Shown here one piece after another: positions 8,695 through 17,689 of a DNA stretch of 64,000 nucleotides. The stretch's first letter is position 1, and each line of letters opens with the position of its first letter. Under the pieces are notes generated by a model. The model had not been told where the DNA came from. It made no database searches and saw only the letters and a program-made list of their open reading frames with translations. The stretch spans positions 1 to 64,000 of the forward strand of contig JAYPWI010000018.1 in assembly GCA_038135065.1 (NCBI GenBank), read 5' to 3'. Made by a program: the position numbers and the translations under genes. The DNA comes from JAYPWI01 sp038135065 (GTDB taxonomy: Bacteria > Actinomycetota > Acidimicrobiia > Acidimicrobiales > Poriferisodalaceae).

Positions 8695-9951
8695 TCAGCG
8701 TGGATACGGAGGATATTCGGCACACATCGCAGCGACCTCTGCCCTCACCTCTGCCACGGCCGCGGGATTGTCGCGATGTCGCAGGATCCGAGCTGTAAAC
8801 CCGGCGATACGGCGCATCTCCGTCGGGCCCATGCCCTGAGTGGTGACCGAAGCTGTTCCCATTCGCAATCCACTCGTCACGAACGGTGACCGCGGGTCGC
8901 CTGGGATGGAGTTCCGATTCAAGGTCACGCCACCCTCGTCCAAGACTTCCTGGGCCATCTTGCCCGTGACCTCGCTGTCGAACGAACGGAGATCGATGAG
9001 AACGAGGTGGTTGTCGGTGCCCCCGGCAACAAGGCGGAACCCCTCCGCCCCGAGTCCGTCAGCCAGGGCACGGGCATTGTCGACGATGCGGCGCGCGTAG
9101 TCAGCGAAGCCAGGGTCCAGCGCCTCCCGGAAGGCGACCGCCTTGGCTGCAACCACATGGTCCAAGGGGCCACCCTGACTGCCCGGAAACACGGCGGAGT
9201 CGATCTTCTTGGCGAGCTCCTCGGAGCTGAGAATGCAACCGCCCCGGGGGCCGCGCAGAGTTTTGTGGGTGGTGAAGGTCACGACATCGGCAAGGGGGAC
9301 GGGATTGGGATGTTGACCTCCCGCAATGAGCCCGGCGATGTGGGCAGCGTCGAACATGTACAGCGCGCCGATCTCGTCGGCGACTTCCCGGAAGGGCTCG
9401 GGGTCGATACGGCGTGAGTATGCAGTGGCCCCGGCGACGATGAGTTTGGGCCTGTGCTCCAGCGCTAGGGCGCGCATCGCCTCGTAGTCGATGCGTTCGT
9501 CGGATGCGGTCACGCCGTAGCTGACGAAGTTGTAGAACTTCCCGGAGGCGTTCACAGGCGAACCATGGGTGAGATGACCTCCCTGATCGAGGCTCATACC
9601 CATGACGGTGTCACCATGATCGAGCAGCGCCAGGTAGACGGCTGCGTTGGCCTGGGACCCCGAGTGCGGCTGCACGTTGGCATGCTCGGCACCGAACAGT
9701 TCCTTGACCCGATCGATGGCCAACTGCTCGGCCTCGTCGACGAAGAGGTTCCCTCCGTAGTAGCGGCGCCGGGGGTACCCCTCGCTGTATTTGTTGGTGA
9801 ACACACTTCCCGTCGCCGCCATCACTGCCGGGGATGCGAAATTCTCCGAAGCAATCAATTGCAAGGTCGTGGCTTGGCGTTCGGCCTCGGCATCCAGCAA
9901 CCGGTTCATCTCCTCATCGGGGGAGACTGTCCATGGAGTGGGTTCGGTCAT
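8695..9951 (-). CDS. glyA: Serine hydroxymethyltransferase
   Basis: This 418-residue PLP enzyme interconverts serine and glycine with tetrahydrofolate and is the main source of one-carbon units in the cytoplasm. The sequence has the ASENFAS and SGSQANAAVYLALLDHGD motifs, DAAHIAGLIAG, the PLP-lysine motif TFTTHKTLRGPRGG and SGLRMGTASVTTQGMG. Length and order match the family throughout. The ATG overlaps the rpiB stop by ATGA, so the two are translated together. The sulfotransferase pseudogene begins eight bases after its stop. Confidence 0.97.
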   Translation of the reverse strand: MTEPTPWTVSPDEEMNRLLDAEAERQATTLQLIASENFASPAVMAATGSVFTNKYSEGYPRRRYYGGNLFVDEAEQLAIDRVKELFGAEHANVQPHSGSQANAAVYLALLDHGDTVMGMSLDQGGHLTHGSPVNASGKFYNFVSYGVTASDERIDYEAMRALALEHRPKLIVAGATAYSRRIDPEPFREVADEIGALYMFDAAHIAGLIAGGQHPNPVPLADVVTFTTHKTLRGPRGGCILSSEELAKKIDSAVFPGSQGGPLDHVVAAKAVAFREALDPGFADYARRIVDNARALADGLGAEGFRLVAGGTDNHLVLIDLRSFDSEVTGKMAQEVLDEGGVTLNRNSIPGDPRSPFVTSGLRMGTASVTTQGMGPTEMRRIAGFTARILRHRDNPAAVAEVRAEVAAMCAEYPPYPR

Positions 9952-10424
9952 CTCGATATTTCCTCGTCTTCGATCGGGGCGATCGACGTCTCGAGCGCAG
10001 TGATCTTGGCCACCCGACCGGAGTGCCGCCCACCCTCGAACGCAGCGCCAAGAAATGCGTCGAGGGCATCGAGGGCGGTCTGTTCCCCGACCAGTCGCTG
10101 CCCGAAGCAGATCACGTTCGCATCGTTGTGTTCCTTGGCCAGCCGGGCCGTTGTCGCGTCATGCACGGTGGCCGCCCGTATCCCGGCGATCTTGCCCGCC
10201 GCCATTGCGATACCGATGCCGCTGCCACAGACACAGACACCGACCGTCGCATCGCCCTTCGCGACCGCAACGCCGACAGCTGCGCCGAAGTCGGGATAGT
10301 CGACACGCTCCTCGTCGAACGCGCCCAAGTCGAGCACCTCGTATCCCCGGTCGACGAGGTGGGCGCTCAGCACACCCTTGAGCGCAAAACCTGCATGGTC
10401 CGAACCAACTGCGATCACGGACAC
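9948..10424 (-). CDS. rpiB: Ribose-5-phosphate isomerase B
   Basis: The RpiB/LacAB family interconverts ribose-5-phosphate and ribulose-5-phosphate in the pentose phosphate pathway. Visible motifs are AVGSDHAGFALKG with the catalytic-type His, the VCVCGSGIGIAMAAGKI anion-binding loop and RAATVHDATTARLAKEHNDAN. A longer open frame runs upstream, but homology begins at VSVIAVGSDHAG, so the GTG at 10424 is taken as the start (158 residues, normal for RpiB). Its stop overlaps the glyA start. A 142-base gap separates it from the prmC-tsaC fusion and holds nothing recognisable. Confidence 0.93.
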   Translation of the reverse strand: MSVIAVGSDHAGFALKGVLSAHLVDRGYEVLDLGAFDEERVDYPDFGAAVGVAVAKGDATVGVCVCGSGIGIAMAAGKIAGIRAATVHDATTARLAKEHNDANVICFGQRLVGEQTALDALDAFLGAAFEGGRHSGRVAKITALETSIAPIEDEEISR

Positions 10425-10566
10425 AGCAAGTCCACCGGGTTCGCCAACTTCATCGATGTCATCAGTTTCATGGGTCCTGTCAACTGCTGTCCCAACCCGC
10501 TCGGGCAAGGCCCTGATCTTCGCGCGGCGACAAGGTGTACATGGGGACGGACAGGGGCGGCATCGG

Positions 10567-12042
10567 TCACTCTGTCGGGCCAGACTGCTCCGCCGAACCG
10601 AGCTCTACGGCCCCTGCTCGCAACACCGTCACTCGGTCGCCCACGACCTCGACCACCGTGGAAGCAGTGCCCAACACAGGCGACCCCGGAGCGGAGACGA
10701 CGGTCGTGACGCCCAGAGTTCGACCAGCGTCCCGTGGATCATCGAGGGTCTCCTCGCCGTGGAGGTTGGCACTCGAACCGGTGACCGGACCAACGTCGTC
10801 GATGAGGCGCCGGAGCCAACCCATCGCGGGCACCCGCACTCCGAGGGTGGCAGCCCCATGGACGGGGTCGGGACCCCCTCGGCGAGCGGCCACGATCGTG
10901 AGGCCACCCGGCCAATGCTCCTGGGCCAGCATCCGCCCTCGCTCGCCGAGGTCCACGAGTCGCTCGGCCTGCTCCCAGCCCGACACCAGGATCGGGAGTG
11001 GCTGGGCCTCCGGTCGCCGCTTCACTCGGTACACGGATCGAACGGCCGCCTCGTCGTCGTACCGCGCCAACAATCCTGGGATCGTGTCGGTCGGAGCGAC
11101 GACCACCCCACCTGCGGCTAGGACCCGCACGGCCTCGTCGATCTCGCTGGCCGGCGGCCCAGCGAGCGGTCGGCGAGCTACGACGGCGCGGTCACGACCA
11201 GTCAGATCTTGGTGGACTCGGGCATCGACCAGACCCCGCCGACCAGCGAATTCGCGCACCCACGCCGCTTGATCAGGAGCGCACTCCACCACCAACAGAC
11301 CTCCAGGGCGCAGCCAGTCGGACGCCCCGTCCACCACTCGTCGAAGATCGCTGAGCCCATCGGGGCCGGCAAGGAGGGCGGACAGCGGCTCCCAATGGCG
11401 GACGACGTCGGGCAACTCGTCACCCTCGGCTACATAGGGGGGGTTCGAGATGATGAGATCGATGGTGCCCCCCAGCTCTGAAGGGAGGGCCTCGAACCAA
11501 TCCCCCTCGTGCAGCAACACCCGGGATCCGGCCCGGCCGAGACCCGCCAGGTTGGCCCGAGCCAGAGCCAGCGCATCCGTCGATCGATCGGTACCGTGCA
11601 CGGCGGCACCCGGAACCTCCTGGGCAAGCGCAAGGGCGATTGCCCCTGACCCCGTCCCGAGATCGACAGCCACCGACGCACGGCCCAGGCCCAGCAGCTC
11701 GCCGACTCCGATGCCGGCCACCACCTCGGTCTCTGGTCGAGGGATCAGGGCCCGTCGATCCACAGCGAGATCGAGCCCTCGGAAACCCCAGCTACCCACC
11801 ACGTACTGCAGCGGCTCCCCAGCCATGCGTCGGGCCAGGAGGGCGTCACCATAGGCCACCATCCGCTGGGTCAGCGCCTCGTCGCGAGCGGCCAAGTACG
11901 AGGCAGCACTGACACCGGCGGCTGCCTCGCCGACACGCCGGGCGCTGATCTCGGGGTCGACCACGCCGGCAGCTCTCAGTTGCTCGACGGCCGCGCCGAC
12001 GAAGGCGCCAAGGGTCAACGTGTCGGCGCTGTCCTCGTTCAC
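10567..12042 (-). CDS. prmC: PrmC (RF glutamine methyltransferase) fused to a TsaC/YrdC domain
   Basis: The 491-residue protein joins two translation-related enzymes. Residues 1-290 are PrmC/HemK, which methylates the glutamine of the GGQ motif in release factors; DLGTGSGAIALALA (127-140) binds SAM and NPPY (200-203) holds the substrate glutamine. Residues ~300-480 are a YrdC/TsaC domain that makes threonylcarbamoyl-AMP for tRNA t6A; it has PTDTIPGL (317-324), KRRP (341-344) and GSSAN (422-426), and lacks the extra Sua5 C-terminal domain. The GTG start overlaps the prfA stop (GTGA), placing the methyltransferase directly behind its substrate gene. The two activities are usually separate neighbouring genes. 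The frame is continuous across the junction with no gap nearby. Confidence 0.92.
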   Translation of the reverse strand: MNEDSADTLTLGAFVGAAVEQLRAAGVVDPEISARRVGEAAAGVSAASYLAARDEALTQRMVAYGDALLARRMAGEPLQYVVGSWGFRGLDLAVDRRALIPRPETEVVAGIGVGELLGLGRASVAVDLGTGSGAIALALAQEVPGAAVHGTDRSTDALALARANLAGLGRAGSRVLLHEGDWFEALPSELGGTIDLIISNPPYVAEGDELPDVVRHWEPLSALLAGPDGLSDLRRVVDGASDWLRPGGLLVVECAPDQAAWVREFAGRRGLVDARVHQDLTGRDRAVVARRPLAGPPASEIDEAVRVLAAGGVVVAPTDTIPGLLARYDDEAAVRSVYRVKRRPEAQPLPILVSGWEQAERLVDLGERGRMLAQEHWPGGLTIVAARRGGPDPVHGAATLGVRVPAMGWLRRLIDDVGPVTGSSANLHGEETLDDPRDAGRTLGVTTVVSAPGSPVLGTASTVVEVVGDRVTVLRAGAVELGSAEQSGPTE

Positions 12043-13115
12043 GTCTCGGCCTCGACAGCCGCCTCCAGCTGCTCCTGCCGCTCGTTCATCATGAGCGGCT
12101 CGATGACCTCGTCCAGGTCGCCGGCCAGGATCCGGTCGAGCTTGTAGATGGTCAGCCCGATGCGGTGATCGGTGACCCGGCTCTCCTTGAAGTTGTACGT
12201 CCGGATCTTCTCCGAGCGACCGCCACCCTTGACCTGCTCGCGCTTCGCCGCCGCCTGACTCGACGCTTGCTCGTCCTGTTGGAGTCGGAGCAGACGAGCG
12301 CGCAGCACCTGCAGCGCCTTTGCCTTGTTCTGCAACTGGCTCTTCTCGTCCTGCATCGACACGACCAATCCAGTCGGCCGGTGGGTGATCCGCACGGCAG
12401 AGTCGGTGGTGTTGACCGACTGGCCCCCAGGTCCCGAGGACCGAAAGGTGTCGATGTCGAGGTCGTTCGGATCGATGTCGACCTCGACCTCGTCCGCCTC
12501 GGGTAGGACGGCGACGGTGGCCGAGGAGGTGTGCACCCGACCCTGGGACTCCGTCACGGGTACCCGTTGGACCCGGTGCGGACCTCCCTCGTGTTTCAGG
12601 TGTGTCCAGACCCCGTCCCCTCGGGCTGCGAAGGTCACGTCGGTGAAACCGCCCATGTCGCTGCGGTGCCCTCCCAGAACCTCGATCGACCAGTTCTTCA
12701 CGGTCGCGTACGCCCGGTACATCTCGAAAAGGTCCCGCGCCCACAGGTTCGCTTCTTCTCCACCCTCAGCCCCCCGGATCTCGACGATCACATTGCGATC
12801 GGCGTTGGGATCCTTCGGCAGCAGCAGCAGGCGGAACCTGTCCTCCAGGTCTTCGGCGCTGGCTGCGCTCAGCGCCTCGAGCTCACGCAGATCGGCGATG
12901 TCTGCACCGTCGGCCTCCTCCACGAGCTCTCGGGCAGTCGCGACGTCAGCCAGCGCTGCTTCCCAACTCCGACCTACACCTACGACCTCTGAGAGTTCGG
13001 CGTGCCGTCGCCCGATCTCGGCGAACCGCTGACGGTCTCCTGTCACCTGTGGATCACCAAGCTGCGCCTCCACGTGGGCGAGCTCGGTTTCGAGTTGACG
13101 GAGGCGGTCGAGCAC
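12039..13115 (-). CDS. prfA: Peptide chain release factor 1
   Basis: RF1 recognises UAA and UAG stop codons and triggers release of the finished protein. The 358-residue sequence has the recognition-loop tripeptide PVT (within RVPVTESQGRVHTSSATV), which fits RF1 and not RF2, and the GGQ motif within SSGPGGQSVNTTDSAVRITH. The N-terminal coiled region starts MLDRLRQLETELAHVE from a GTG. It lies four bases after an unknown gene and overlaps the prmC fusion. It must read the TAG stops used by rpmE and ccmB here. Confidence 0.97.
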   Translation of the reverse strand: MLDRLRQLETELAHVEAQLGDPQVTGDRQRFAEIGRRHAELSEVVGVGRSWEAALADVATARELVEEADGADIADLRELEALSAASAEDLEDRFRLLLLPKDPNADRNVIVEIRGAEGGEEANLWARDLFEMYRAYATVKNWSIEVLGGHRSDMGGFTDVTFAARGDGVWTHLKHEGGPHRVQRVPVTESQGRVHTSSATVAVLPEADEVEVDIDPNDLDIDTFRSSGPGGQSVNTTDSAVRITHRPTGLVVSMQDEKSQLQNKAKALQVLRARLLRLQQDEQASSQAAAKREQVKGGGRSEKIRTYNFKESRVTDHRIGLTIYKLDRILAGDLDEVIEPLMMNERQEQLEAAVEAET

Positions 13116-13119
13116 CCTG

Positions 13120-14145
13120 TCAGGCTAGCGAGGAGCCGTCGGACCACTCACGCCATCGATCGTCGACGGCCACCACCCGGGCCGGTGCCCGCAGCCACTG
13201 CGCCATCGCGAGCGTCACCTCATGGGCGTCACGCGCCGGTACGGCGATGACGAGATCGGCCGAGTCTCCACCCAATGCCTGGGCATCGGCCGCGAACGGG
13301 ACAAGGTCGAGGTCCACACCTACTGACGTCACGACGACCATCGGGACTCCGTGCTCGTCAACGCCCCGAGCCACTGCCGGGACCGGCTCCTTCAGATTGG
13401 TTCTCACCACGGGCGGCTCGGCCGGGGCCAGGCGAGCGGCCCCCACCAACGCTGGGCGCTCGATCAACCGAGCCCGCAACCACCGCTCGGCACCCAATCG
13501 GTTGAGGGGATGGGGATCAGCTCCGGGCGCCCGGTGGGACCTGACAAGGGTGGCAACCTGTCGAATGGCATCCGGCGTCGGGACGTCACCGTGCAACAAC
13601 CCGAACGCTTCCCGATCATGAGCACCGACTCCGACCTCCAGTCGGTGCCCGTGCTCGTCGGCCACGACGCGGGCCACTTCGAGTCCCTGGACCTCACCGA
13701 TGACGGTTCCGTGTTCCACGATCACATCGACGTCGGCCAGCTCGAGCAGGACGGTCAATTCGGGGACCTCGGGGGGAGATGGCGCCGCGACATGAACATG
13801 CGCATCGGCCCGATGAGCGGAGCGCCCTGAGAGGCCCCACACATGTACGGGGAACTCGAAGAGTTCGGCCCGGCGAGCCAACACCCCTGCGCTTGCTGCG
13901 GCGAACACGTGGAGCTCGCCGACACCGTAACGGCGGGCGGAGGCCAAAGCAGCGCCCAGACCCCGCTCGGGCCGCTCCTCAGCTAGGGCAACCCCGATGC
14001 GCTGACCTGCGGAGTCCTCGGCGCACCCCACAGCCCCGACATCAGTGCCTGTGACCTCACGAAGGTCGGCGCCGAGATGTTCCTGGGTCAACGCACGGAG
14101 CTTGAGTCCGTGAAGTTGACGCCGCCGGTCCGGATCGAGAGCCAT
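13120..14145 (-). CDS. Conserved-context protein of unknown function
   Basis: This 341-residue protein is not recognised. It starts MALDPDRRRQLHGLKLRALT from an ATG 12 bases after the rpmE stop, and ends four bases before prfA, so it is embedded in a translation operon. It is rich in Ala, Val, Asp and His, has no signal peptide or membrane segment, and is probably cytosolic with alternating alpha/beta structure. A central stretch, LADVDVIVEHGTVIGEVQGL, contains closely spaced acidic residues, and the C-terminal third is Pro- and Arg-rich. No catalytic motif could be named. Codon use is like its neighbours, so recent transfer is unlikely. A role linked to translation is only a guess from position. 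Confidence 0.8.
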   Translation of the reverse strand: MALDPDRRRQLHGLKLRALTQEHLGADLREVTGTDVGAVGCAEDSAGQRIGVALAEERPERGLGAALASARRYGVGELHVFAAASAGVLARRAELFEFPVHVWGLSGRSAHRADAHVHVAAPSPPEVPELTVLLELADVDVIVEHGTVIGEVQGLEVARVVADEHGHRLEVGVGAHDREAFGLLHGDVPTPDAIRQVATLVRSHRAPGADPHPLNRLGAERWLRARLIERPALVGAARLAPAEPPVVRTNLKEPVPAVARGVDEHGVPMVVVTSVGVDLDLVPFAADAQALGGDSADLVIAVPARDAHEVTLAMAQWLRAPARVVAVDDRWREWSDGSSLA

Positions 14146-14157
14146 GACCCGACCGGG

Positions 14158-14427
14158 CTACTCGCTATCGCTGCGGTCCTTGCGACGCCGTCCATAACGG
14201 CGCTCGAAGCGCTCCACCCGGCCGGCCGTATCGACGATCTTCATCTGACCGGTGAAAAAGGGATGGCTGGCGCTCGACAACTCAACGGTGGCCAGCGGGT
14301 ACTCGTTGCCGTCCTCCCATACGACCGTGTCGCTGGTGGCGATGGTCGACTGGGTGACGAACGAGAAATCGGCGCTCGGGTCGCGGAACACGACGGGCCG
14401 ATATTCGGGGTGGATGTCCTTTTTCAT
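14158..14427 (-). CDS. rpmE: 50S ribosomal protein L31, type B (zinc-free)
   Basis: The 89-residue sequence begins MKKDIHPEYRPVVFRDPSAD and contains WEDGNEYPLATVELSSASHP and FFTGQMKIVDTAGRVERF, typical of L31. It has no cysteine at all, so it is the type B form without the zinc-binding motif, the form often favoured when zinc is scarce. An ATG four codons upstream (14439) is a possible alternative start, but homology begins at MKKD. It ends in TAG, which shows that TAG is a normal stop in this organism. It lies 63 bases downstream of rho. Confidence 0.93.
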   Translation of the reverse strand: MKKDIHPEYRPVVFRDPSADFSFVTQSTIATSDTVVWEDGNEYPLATVELSSASHPFFTGQMKIVDTAGRVERFERRYGRRRKDRSDSE

Positions 14428-14490
14428 GACGTTGTCCATTCTGGCGTGTCGGACGCACAAACTCCACTCGACGGCGTCACTACCGGGCAA

Positions 14491-16133
14491 TCAAGCACCG
14501 GCCTTGCCGATCTCGTCGAGAAACTGATCATTGGAACGCACTGCGGAGATGCGTTCGGTGAGAAGTTCGAGACCGGCCCCCACCCTCTGCCCGTCGTCGG
14601 CCAGGCCTTGGAGCACCTTTCGCAGACGTGCGACCTGATCGACCCGCTTCCGATCCATCAGGAGCTCGGGCCGCCGGGTCGAGGACCCGTGCACATCGAT
14701 AGCTGGATGGATCCCCCGTTCGGCGAGCGAGCGGTCGAGGCGGAGCTCCATGTTCCCCGTCCCCTTGAACTCCTCGAAGATGACCTCGTCCATACGGGAA
14801 CCCGTCTCGACCAGGGCGGTAGCCAGGATGGTCAGCGAGCCTCCGTCTTCGAGGTTGCGGGCCGCCCCGAAGAACTTTTTCGGGGGGTACAGGGCGCCGG
14901 CGTCGACCCCTCCCGACATCATCCGCCCGGTGCCGGGAGCGGCCATGTTGTATGCCCGCGCCAACCGGGTGATTCCGTCGAGCAGGATCACGACGTCGGA
15001 TCCGGCCTCGACCATGCGCTTGGCTCGCTCGAGGGTCAGCTCGGCAACGGCGATGTGCTCGTCAACCGGGCGGTCGAACGTCGAGGACATCACCTCGCCC
15101 TTGATCGACCGCGCCATGTCGGTGACTTCCTCGGGACGCTCGTCGATCAGCAGCACGATGAGATGGATGTCCGGGTGGTTCTTCTCGATCGAACGAGCAA
15201 GCTCTTTCATGATCGTGGTCTTGCCCGCCTTGGGCGGCGAGACGATCAGGCCGCGCTGCCCCTTACCGATCGGGGTCAGCAGATCGATGACGCGAGGGGT
15301 CAGGTCCCACGGCTGCTCGGCCCGCTCGAGGGTGATCCGCTCGTCGGGGAACAGTGGCGTCATCTCGTCGAAGTGGGGGCGGCGAGCGGCGTCCTCGACC
15401 GGGCCGTTGTTGATCGTGTCCACATTGAGCAGGGCGGGGTTCTTCTCGTTGCGGGTCGCGGGCCGCGCCGAACCAACGATGCGATCACCCTTGCGGAGCC
15501 CCAGCACCCGCACCTGCTTGGCAGCTACGTAGACATCGTCGTTCGATGGCAGGACACCCCGAGTGCGCAGGAAGCCGTACCCCTCGTCACGGAGGTCGAG
15601 CACGCCCTCACAGGCCGCAGGCTCACCCTGCCATTGCTCTTCACGGTCACGTCCCCTCCGCCGGCGCCGACGGTTTCCTGGCTCGACCGGCTCCGCGTCG
15701 CCGTCGCCATCGCCCTCGGCGGCNNNNNNNNNNCCACGGGGTCCGTTCCGCCCGCACGCGCCTCACCGCCCCGAGCCCTCGGCTCCCCGCTACCGGAAGG
15801 GGCCTCGCGGCTCGCCGAGGCCTCACCATCCTGGTTGCCCGTTGCCAGTCGCACCCGTCGAACGGTGCCGGGTACTCCCTGACCGTCTCCTCCAGGAGTC
15901 GACGTCTCTTCGATCGCCCCGCCGCCGCCGGTGACACCTTCCTGCCCTTGATCAGGCGCTTCCTCGGCCTCGGGCGGGGTGGCCTCCTCGGCCGTGACGC
16001 CTCCCGCGATGATGAGGTCGATGATCCCAGGCTTGCGGATACGAGGCGGCACCGACAGGCCCAACGCACCGGCGATGGCGACGAGTTCGTCACGCGACTT
16101 GGTCTCGAGCACATCGCGTTCAGGAGCGGTCAT
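14491..16133 (-). CDS. rho: Transcription termination factor Rho, broken by a mis-sized gap
   Basis: Rho is the hexameric RNA helicase that ends transcription. The N-terminal part (ATG at 16133) has the Rho_N helical domain, VLETKSRDELVAIAGALGLS. It leads into a long low-complexity linker rich in Gly, Glu, Ala and Arg, typical of actinobacterial Rho. After the N run come RRRRRRGRDREEQWQGEP, the RNA-binding fold (EGVLDLRDEGYGFLRT), Walker A SPPKAGKTTIM and Walker B VVILLDGITRL. The two halves lie in different frames as written, because the 10-N run is not the true gap length; the missing segment must be 2 modulo 3. At least 543 residues. This is an assembly problem in an essential gene rather than a pseudogene. 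Confidence 0.93.
15724..15733. other. Assembly gap (10 N) inside the rho linker
   Basis: Ten N bases lie in the GC-rich, repetitive coding stretch for the Rho N-terminal linker. The frames on either side differ by one, so the run cannot have its true length. Low-complexity GC-rich DNA is a common place for short-read assemblies to break. Confidence 0.97.
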
Positions 16134-16302
16134 GGATGCACACCTCGCTGTCGGCCGAAGCTGGCGACGGCCGTACCGAATCTGGGTACCCGGGCCCGAT
16201 CGCACCTCGATGAGCAAGTCGGGACTGCCGGATTCGTGGCAGAGCACGGGCAGCGGGCGTCTTGGAGGGTATCCAGCGTCGAGCGACGGGACAACCGAGG
16301 GA

Positions 16303-17688
16303 TCAGGCTCCGATCGCGGCGACGTGGTCCATCACCGCAGCCAGATCGTTCGGGAGCTCGACGCAAAACTCGGGACGGTCGACGACGGCAGCCAATCCGG
16401 GCGGCAGCTCGGGAGCATGTCCCACCGCTCGACTCACCACCTCACCGAACTTCGCCGGATGTGCGGTCGCCATCACCACGCTGGCTCCCTCGAACCGTGG
16501 GGCCCGTCGCGCTACGGATACCCCAACAGCGGTGTGCGGGTCCACCAGACGGCCCGTCTCGCGGTACACGTCGGCGATCGCCGCCTCCACCTCGAGTTCA
16601 CTGGCCCGATCGGCCTCGAACAGGCGACGGAGGTCGGACATGACGTCGTCCGGTAGCCGCAGTGCTCCCGCCGCCCGAAACTCCGCCATCTGTCGTCCAA
16701 GTTCGGGGCCGTCCCGCCCCTGCAGTTCGTAGAGGAGACGCTCGAAGTTCGACGACACACCGATGTCCATGGCCGGGCTCGTCGACGGCACCACAGGCTC
16801 GAGCGTCATGACACCCGTCTCGTACGTCCGGGCGAGAATGTCGTTGTGATTGCTTGCGATGGTCAGTCGTTCGATGGGCACCCCCATCATCCGGGCGATG
16901 TGGCCAGCCAGCACGTTCCCGAAATTGCCCGTCGGCACGGTGATGGCAACAGGGCGGTCCGGTGCTCCCAACCGAACAGCCGTCGTCACGTAGTACACGG
17001 TCTGCGCAGCCACCCGCGCCCAGTTGATGCTGTTGACGGCAGCCAACCGATGACGATCCCGGAACAATGGATTGCCGAACATCGCTTTGACCAGATCCTG
17101 GCAATCATCGAACGTGCCGTCGATGGCCACGTTGTGAATGTTCGATGCGCTGACCGTCGTCATCTGACGGCGCTGGATCTCGGTGACCCGTCCCTGGGGG
17201 TGCAGCATCACCAGCTCGACACCGCGTCGCCCGCGACACGCTTCGATCGCTGCGCTGCCCGTATCGCCCGACGTCGCCCCCACGATGGTCACCTGGGCCG
17301 ACCGACGTCCCAGCTCGTGTTCGAAGAGGTGCCCGATCAACTGCAGCGCAACATCCTTGAACGAATAGGTCGGCCCTCGATACAGCTCGGCCAACTGGAG
17401 ATCGCCGATCGAGCTGATCGGCACCACATCGGGATGGTCGAACGTCGAGTACGCAGCATGGACCATGCGCTCGAATTCGTCGCCGTCGATCTCCCCACCA
17501 ACGAAGGGGGTGAGCACCCGAACGGCGACCTCGGGGTAGGACAGATTCCCAAACGAGGCAAGATCCGCCGGGGACAGGCTGGGCCAGTGCTCGGGAACGT
17601 ACAGCCCCCCATCGCTGGCCAAACCTTCGAGGAGAACGTCCCCGAACCCGAGCACGGGGGCGTCGCCCCGGGTGCTGACGTACCGCAC
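16303..17688 (-). CDS. thrC: Threonine synthase
   Basis: This PLP enzyme turns O-phosphohomoserine into threonine, the last step of the pathway begun by the neighbouring hom gene. The 461 residues include YVSTRGDAPVLGFGDVLLEG at the N-terminus, the PLP-lysine motif PTYSFKDVALQLIG and VGATSGDTGSAAIEACRG. They also include TVPTGNFGNVLAGHIARMMG and the C-terminal DPHTAVGV and TAHPAKF motifs. The length matches the long, fungal/E. coli-like type. An open frame continues upstream, but homology begins at the GTG at 17688, one base after the hom stop. Confidence 0.96.
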   Translation of the reverse strand: MRYVSTRGDAPVLGFGDVLLEGLASDGGLYVPEHWPSLSPADLASFGNLSYPEVAVRVLTPFVGGEIDGDEFERMVHAAYSTFDHPDVVPISSIGDLQLAELYRGPTYSFKDVALQLIGHLFEHELGRRSAQVTIVGATSGDTGSAAIEACRGRRGVELVMLHPQGRVTEIQRRQMTTVSASNIHNVAIDGTFDDCQDLVKAMFGNPLFRDRHRLAAVNSINWARVAAQTVYYVTTAVRLGAPDRPVAITVPTGNFGNVLAGHIARMMGVPIERLTIASNHNDILARTYETGVMTLEPVVPSTSPAMDIGVSSNFERLLYELQGRDGPELGRQMAEFRAAGALRLPDDVMSDLRRLFEADRASELEVEAAIADVYRETGRLVDPHTAVGVSVARRAPRFEGASVVMATAHPAKFGEVVSRAVGHAPELPPGLAAVVDRPEFCVELPNDLAAVMDHVAAIGA

Positions 17689-17689
17689 C

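Noticed and set aside
8021..8839. Long plus-strand frame (272 codons) opposite the sulfotransferase pseudogene and the glyA end
   Set aside because: It has no recognisable product or ribosome-binding site and lies antisense to clear sulfotransferase homology. Long antisense frames are expected in high-GC DNA.
14077..15882. 601-codon plus-strand frame opposite rpmE and rho
   Set aside because: It is antisense to well-conserved Rho and L31 sequence, and it crosses the N run.
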